NCBI RefSeq assembly: GCF_001905905.1
Contig: NZ_LIVT01000001.1
Location: 1 to 64,000 of the forward strand
Direction: 5' to 3'
DNA length: 64,000 nucleotides
Source of the DNA: Streptomyces sp. CB02366
Lineage (GTDB): Bacteria; Actinomycetota; Actinomycetes; Streptomycetales; Streptomycetaceae
This document shows, one piece after another, positions 60,849 to 64,000 of the stretch. Below the pieces are notes generated by a model. It had not been told where the DNA came from and searched no databases. It worked only from the letters and a program-made list of their open reading frames with translations. Both the position numbers and the translations under genes were made by a program. Every line of letters begins with the position of its first letter. Position 1 is the first letter of the stretch.

Positions 60849-63800
60849 AGATCTTCTTCAGCCGCTTGATGACCTTGTCCTCATTGTTCTTGTCGGACTT
60901 CGCCACGATCAGCCAGCCGTCCTCCGCCTTCTTCACGAAGAGCCGGGCACCCTTGCGCGACCGGAAGTAGATGATGCCGGTTCCGGTCAGGCTCTTGTAC
61001 TCGCCACCCGGCATGTTGCCCTGCTTCAGCTGGGCGAACATGTTGTCGAAGTCCACCTGGAGCTTCTGGTTCTTGGTGGCCTCCTGCGCCGCGGTGATCA
61101 GCGCCGAGTCGTCGCCGATCGCCGAACGCATGCAGACCGCGGGCTTGTCCGCGGCGCGCAGGGTGGGGCCCGAGGCGCGTGCCGCGCTGAACCCCGCCAG
61201 GTCCCCGGCGAGGCCGAGCAGGCAGGAAGCCCCCGAACCCGCCTTCTTGGTCTGCTCGATGACCTTCCGCAGCCGGTCCAGCGTGTGCTTGGCGGTCACG
61301 GACTTGTCGAGGAACTTGGCGATGCCGCCGCCGATCTTGATGACGGCGCTGGTGACGGCGGGGATCTTGCCGACGAGGGCCACGAAGCTCACCGCGTTGA
61401 CGAGCGTCCACAGGCATCCCTCGACGTCGCCCTCGGTGAAGCACTTCTTGGCGTCGGTCCAGCCCACCAGGTCGATCAGGACCTGACCGCCGTTCGCGAC
61501 CACCCAGTCCAGCAGGTCCTGCCCCGCCAGCGCCTTGGCGGCGCGGAACTCGTCGACGCAGACCTGGCCGCAGGCAGCCAGGAGGAGCGCCTCCTCGTCG
61601 GTCCCGAGCTCGGGCCCGGTGTCCACCGACCCGGCGTCGACCCGCTTCTGGCGCGCTTCGGCGTCCCGCTGCCTCTGCGCCTCCTCCGCGCGGTCGGCGG
61701 CCTGGTCGGCCTGGGTGGCGTAGTTCACCGCGTCGGCCGCGGCCCCCTCGGCGACCACCGCGTCCTGTTCGGAGTCCGTGGCGATGCCGTCGGCGGTGTT
61801 CGCGTCCGCCTCGGCGGCCGAGGCCGCGCTGCGGGCGCCGGCGGCGTCCTTCTCCGCCTCCGTGGCCGACGCCGAGGCGGCGGCCGCCTCGTCGGCGGCC
61901 TCACCGGCCGCGACCTTCGCCGCGAGCGCGTCCTCGTTCGCCTTCCGGTCGTACTCGACCGTGGCGGCCTCGGCTTTGCGCGCCGCATCCGCCGCCTTCT
62001 TGGCCTCGGTGGCCGAGATGCGGGCCTGCGCCAGCGACGCGGCGGCCTTCGCCGCCCAGTCCGCGGCACGGGCGGCCGCCTCGGCAGCCGCCTTGGCGTC
62101 GGCGGACGCCTTCGCCGCGAGCGCCGCCGCCTCCACAGCGGCCTTCTTCGCCTGGTCGGCCTTGGCCTGGGCGAGAGCCGCCTGCTGCTCGGCCAGGGTC
62201 TTCGACGCCTGACCGGTGAGCACGGCCAGGCCGGCCGACGAGTCGGTGTCACGGTAGGGCGATCCGAGTTCGATCGCATCGTTGGCGGGCCGGATGACCT
62301 GGGCCGCGGAGTCACGGGCCGCGACGGCCGCCTGGGCGGTGGCGTACGCGAATCCGGCGGTGCGGATCGACGCGGCCTGCGCCAGGATCGCCTCGCTCTT
62401 CGCCGCGGCCGCGTCCTGCCGGGCCTTCACGGCCTTGGCCGCGGCCTCCTTCGCGAGCGCCTCCGCCCTGACGACGTTCTGCGCGGCGGCCTCCGAGGCG
62501 TCGATGGCCTCGGCCGCGGCGGCGTGCGCCTTCTTCACGGCCGCGCCGGTCCTCGCGGCCGCGGCGGCGGCGCCGTCGGCGGCCGACTGCGACCGGGCCG
62601 CGGCCCCCTCCGAGCGGGTGGCAGCGGCACGCGACGCGATCGACGCGGTGGTCGCGTCGTTCGCCGCCGACCGTGCGGCGGAGGCGTGGCCGGCCGCCGC
62701 GTCGGCGGCCGAACGGGCCTCCACGGCCGCCTGACGGGTCTCCGCGGCGGCCGAGGTCCCCACGGCGGTTGCGGCCGCCGCCTCCAGTGCGCGGGCGCGG
62801 CTCTCCTGGGCCTGCTGGTTCCGTTCCGCGGCCAGCGCGGCGTCGCGGGCCTCCATGGCCCGTACCGACGCCTGGACGGCCTCGTCGCTCTTGGCATCCG
62901 CGGCCTCCCCCGCCGTCCTCGCGGCGGACAGGGCGGTGGCCGCAGAAGCACGTTCCTGGACCGCGCGCTTCTCGGCGGCCTCGGCCTTGGCCCGCTCGGC
63001 GTCGGCACGACGGCGCTCGGCCGCCGCGGTGTCCCGCTCGGCCTCGGCCGTCGCGCGCTTGGCCTTCGCGTCGGCCGCCGCGGTCTTCGCCTCCGCCTCC
63101 GCGGCTTCGGCCTTGGCCTGCGCGTTCTTCGCCTTGGTGGCGTTGTCCGCCGCCAGCTTCGCCTGGAGGGCGGCCCCCTCGGCAGCGGCCTTGGCCTGGG
63201 ACTCGGCCTCCTCCGCCGCCTTGCGGCGGAACTCCGCCTTCGAGGCGTGCGCCTGGGTCTCGGCCAGCGCCATCAGCGTCTTGCTGTCGGCCGCCGAGGC
63301 GCGGGTCGCGTTGGACGCGGTCTCGGCCGCCTTGGAGACGGCCAGGGCGGCGGCCGCCGACGCCTTCGCGACCTGGACGCCCTGCTGCGCGTACATCAGG
63401 CCGCGACCGCGCGGCAGTCCGGCCGCGTCGGCGATGGTGTACGCCGCCTGCTTGGCGCTCTCGGCCCGTGCGGCCTCGTTCTGTGCGGCGAGCGCGGCGC
63501 GGGAGGACACGAAGACCCGGCCCTGCGCGCGGGCGCGGGCAGCCTCGATGTCCGCCTTGACCTTCGCGAACTCGGCGGCGGTGGGGTAGAACTGCGTGCT
63601 GCTCGGCGACTGCTTCAGCCAGTACGCCTGCCAGTCGGTGAGCCGGCTCGCGATGATCGACTGCCCCAGCGCCTCTCCGAGCGCCTGGGTGGCCACGGTG
63701 AGGTGGCGCGATGCCTTGGCCTCGGCCGTCATGATCGCGTCGCGCTGCGCCTTCTGCCCGGCGAGCTCCGCCTGCCACTCCGTGGAGGCGACGACGACCT

Positions 63801-64000
63801 CGTCCGTCAGGACCTTGTGCGGGTCCTGCGGGTTCTCGGTCGCGCAGGAGGCGAAGCGGGCCTTCAGCGCCTCGACGTCGACCCGGAACTCCATGCTGTC
63901 CGGGGCGGGTGCCGACGTCGGGAAGCCTCCGTGCTGCAGGAAGAGGCGCGCGTCGTCCGCGTACATCGGGTGCATGAACGTCATGTCGTCCAGCGCCCGG
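60841..64000 (-). CDS. Large Ala-rich coiled-coil protein with basic C-terminal domain, putative polymorphic toxin (5' end outside window)
   Basis: The frame is open to the window edge; an in-frame ATG at 63984 is probably internal, since the codons before it (R-A-L-D-D) continue similar sequence. In the visible 1050 residues, an N-terminal part (YADDARLFLQHGGFP, later GLPRGRGLMYAQQGVQV) leads into about 550 residues of Ala/Glu/Lys heptad-like coiled coil. A segment with Cys pairs (AACGQVCVDEF, KKCFTEGDVEGCLWTLVNAV) precedes a hydrophobic stretch (SFVALVGKIPAVTSAVIKIG), as in pretoxin regions of other actinobacterial polymorphic toxins. The final 55 residues (IIYFRSRKGARLFVKK to VIKRLKKIYG) are very basic, compact and unidentified, and look like the effector domain. 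Confidence 0.75.
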   Translation of the reverse strand, partial: RALDDMTFMHPMYADDARLFLQHGGFPTSAPAPDSMEFRVDVEALKARFASCATENPQDPHKVLTDEVVVASTEWQAELAGQKAQRDAIMTAEAKASRHLTVATQALGEALGQSIIASRLTDWQAYWLKQSPSSTQFYPTAAEFAKVKADIEAARARAQGRVFVSSRAALAAQNEAARAESAKQAAYTIADAAGLPRGRGLMYAQQGVQVAKASAAAALAVSKAAETASNATRASAADSKTLMALAETQAHASKAEFRRKAAEEAESQAKAAAEGAALQAKLAADNATKAKNAQAKAEAAEAEAKTAAADAKAKRATAEAERDTAAAERRRADAERAKAEAAEKRAVQERASAATALSAARTAGEAADAKSDEAVQASVRAMEARDAALAAERNQQAQESRARALEAAAATAVGTSAAAETRQAAVEARSAADAAAGHASAARSAANDATTASIASRAAATRSEGAAARSQSAADGAAAAAARTGAAVKKAHAAAAEAIDASEAAAQNVVRAEALAKEAAAKAVKARQDAAAAKSEAILAQAASIRTAGFAYATAQAAVAARDSAAQVIRPANDAIELGSPYRDTDSSAGLAVLTGQASKTLAEQQAALAQAKADQAKKAAVEAAALAAKASADAKAAAEAAARAADWAAKAAASLAQARISATEAKKAADAARKAEAATVEYDRKANEDALAAKVAAGEAADEAAAASASATEAEKDAAGARSAASAAEADANTADGIATDSEQDAVVAEGAAADAVNYATQADQAADRAEEAQRQRDAEARQKRVDAGSVDTGPELGTDEEALLLAACGQVCVDEFRAAKALAGQDLLDWVVANGGQVLIDLVGWTDAKKCFTEGDVEGCLWTLVNAVSFVALVGKIPAVTSAVIKIGGGIAKFLDKSVTAKHTLDRLRKVIEQTKKAGSGASCLLGLAGDLAGFSAARASGPTLRAADKPAVCMRSAIGDDSALITAAQEATKNQKLQVDFDNMFAQLKQGNMPGGEYKSLTGTGIIYFRSRKGARLFVKKAEDGWLIVAKSDKNNEDKVIKRLKKIYG

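Noticed and set aside
61700-63600. Plus-strand Ala-rich frames opposite the putative toxin coiled coil
   Set aside because: They mirror the Ala/Ser codons of the minus-strand coiled coil (GCC/GGC complementarity). No starts with ribosome binding sites.

Overview
The window is chromosomal DNA of a Streptomyces. It has very high G+C with strong third-position GC bias, GTG/TTG starts, twin-arginine/lipobox secreted proteins, an LAXTG wall-anchored protein and a GlgE-pathway gene cluster. The gene order (serine dehydratase 3' end, EF-hand protein, glgX, ABC pair, M4 protease, glgP/glgE/treS/mak/glgB, dicarboxylate transport, pfkA, pta-ackA, pyk) matches what I remember of the S. coelicolor SCO5469 to SCO5423 stretch. 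The terpene synthase looks like caryolan-1-ol synthase (GcoA), which points to the S. griseus side of the genus. Both statements are from memory, not from a search.

Layout. (1) 1-5079 is the right end of an integrated mobile element. It holds a 5'-truncated TPR-type regulator, cutA, a GIY-YIG protein, a PD-(D/E)XK nuclease, an excisionase and a tyrosine integrase. The element appears to sit in the 3' end of sdaA (L-serine dehydratase), and the integrase frame runs straight into the sdaA tail. (2) 5.2-7.9 kb carries a LysR regulator, a VOC protein and a TrmB/LuxR-type regulator. (3) 8-18 kb is secretion and specialised metabolism: a large subtilase, a sesquiterpene synthase, a PGRP-type amidase and a GH6 cellulase. 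(4) 17.8-25.1 kb carries CopD, an EF-hand protein, a NodB-like lipoprotein, a candidate orphan small RNA, a histidine-kinase-like ATPase, an enoyl-CoA hydratase and two tandem L,D-transpeptidase lipoproteins. (5) 25.2-46.4 kb is mainly glycogen/trehalose metabolism: glgX, then (after a heterodimeric ABC exporter, a GNAT protein and an M4 metalloprotease) glgP divergent from glgE-treS, mak and glgB. TreS interconverts trehalose and maltose, Mak makes maltose 1-phosphate, GlgE polymerises it, GlgB branches the glucan, and GlgX and GlgP break it down. (6) 46.4-54.1 kb carries an imine-reductase-like protein, an LAXTG wall protein, dctA divergent from a CitA/DcuS-type two-component system, and an XRE regulator. 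(7) 54.1-60.4 kb is lower glycolysis and acetate overflow: pfkA divergent from pta-ackA, then pyk. (8) 60.5-64.0 kb carries a very large Ala-rich coiled-coil protein, running off the window, with a basic C-terminal domain and an overlapping acidic small gene. It resembles an undescribed polymorphic toxin/immunity pair.

Most convergent gene pairs are separated by long perfect GC-rich inverted repeats without U-tracts, as is usual for Streptomyces terminators. I found no rRNA, no credible tRNA, no CRISPR array and no insertion sequence.
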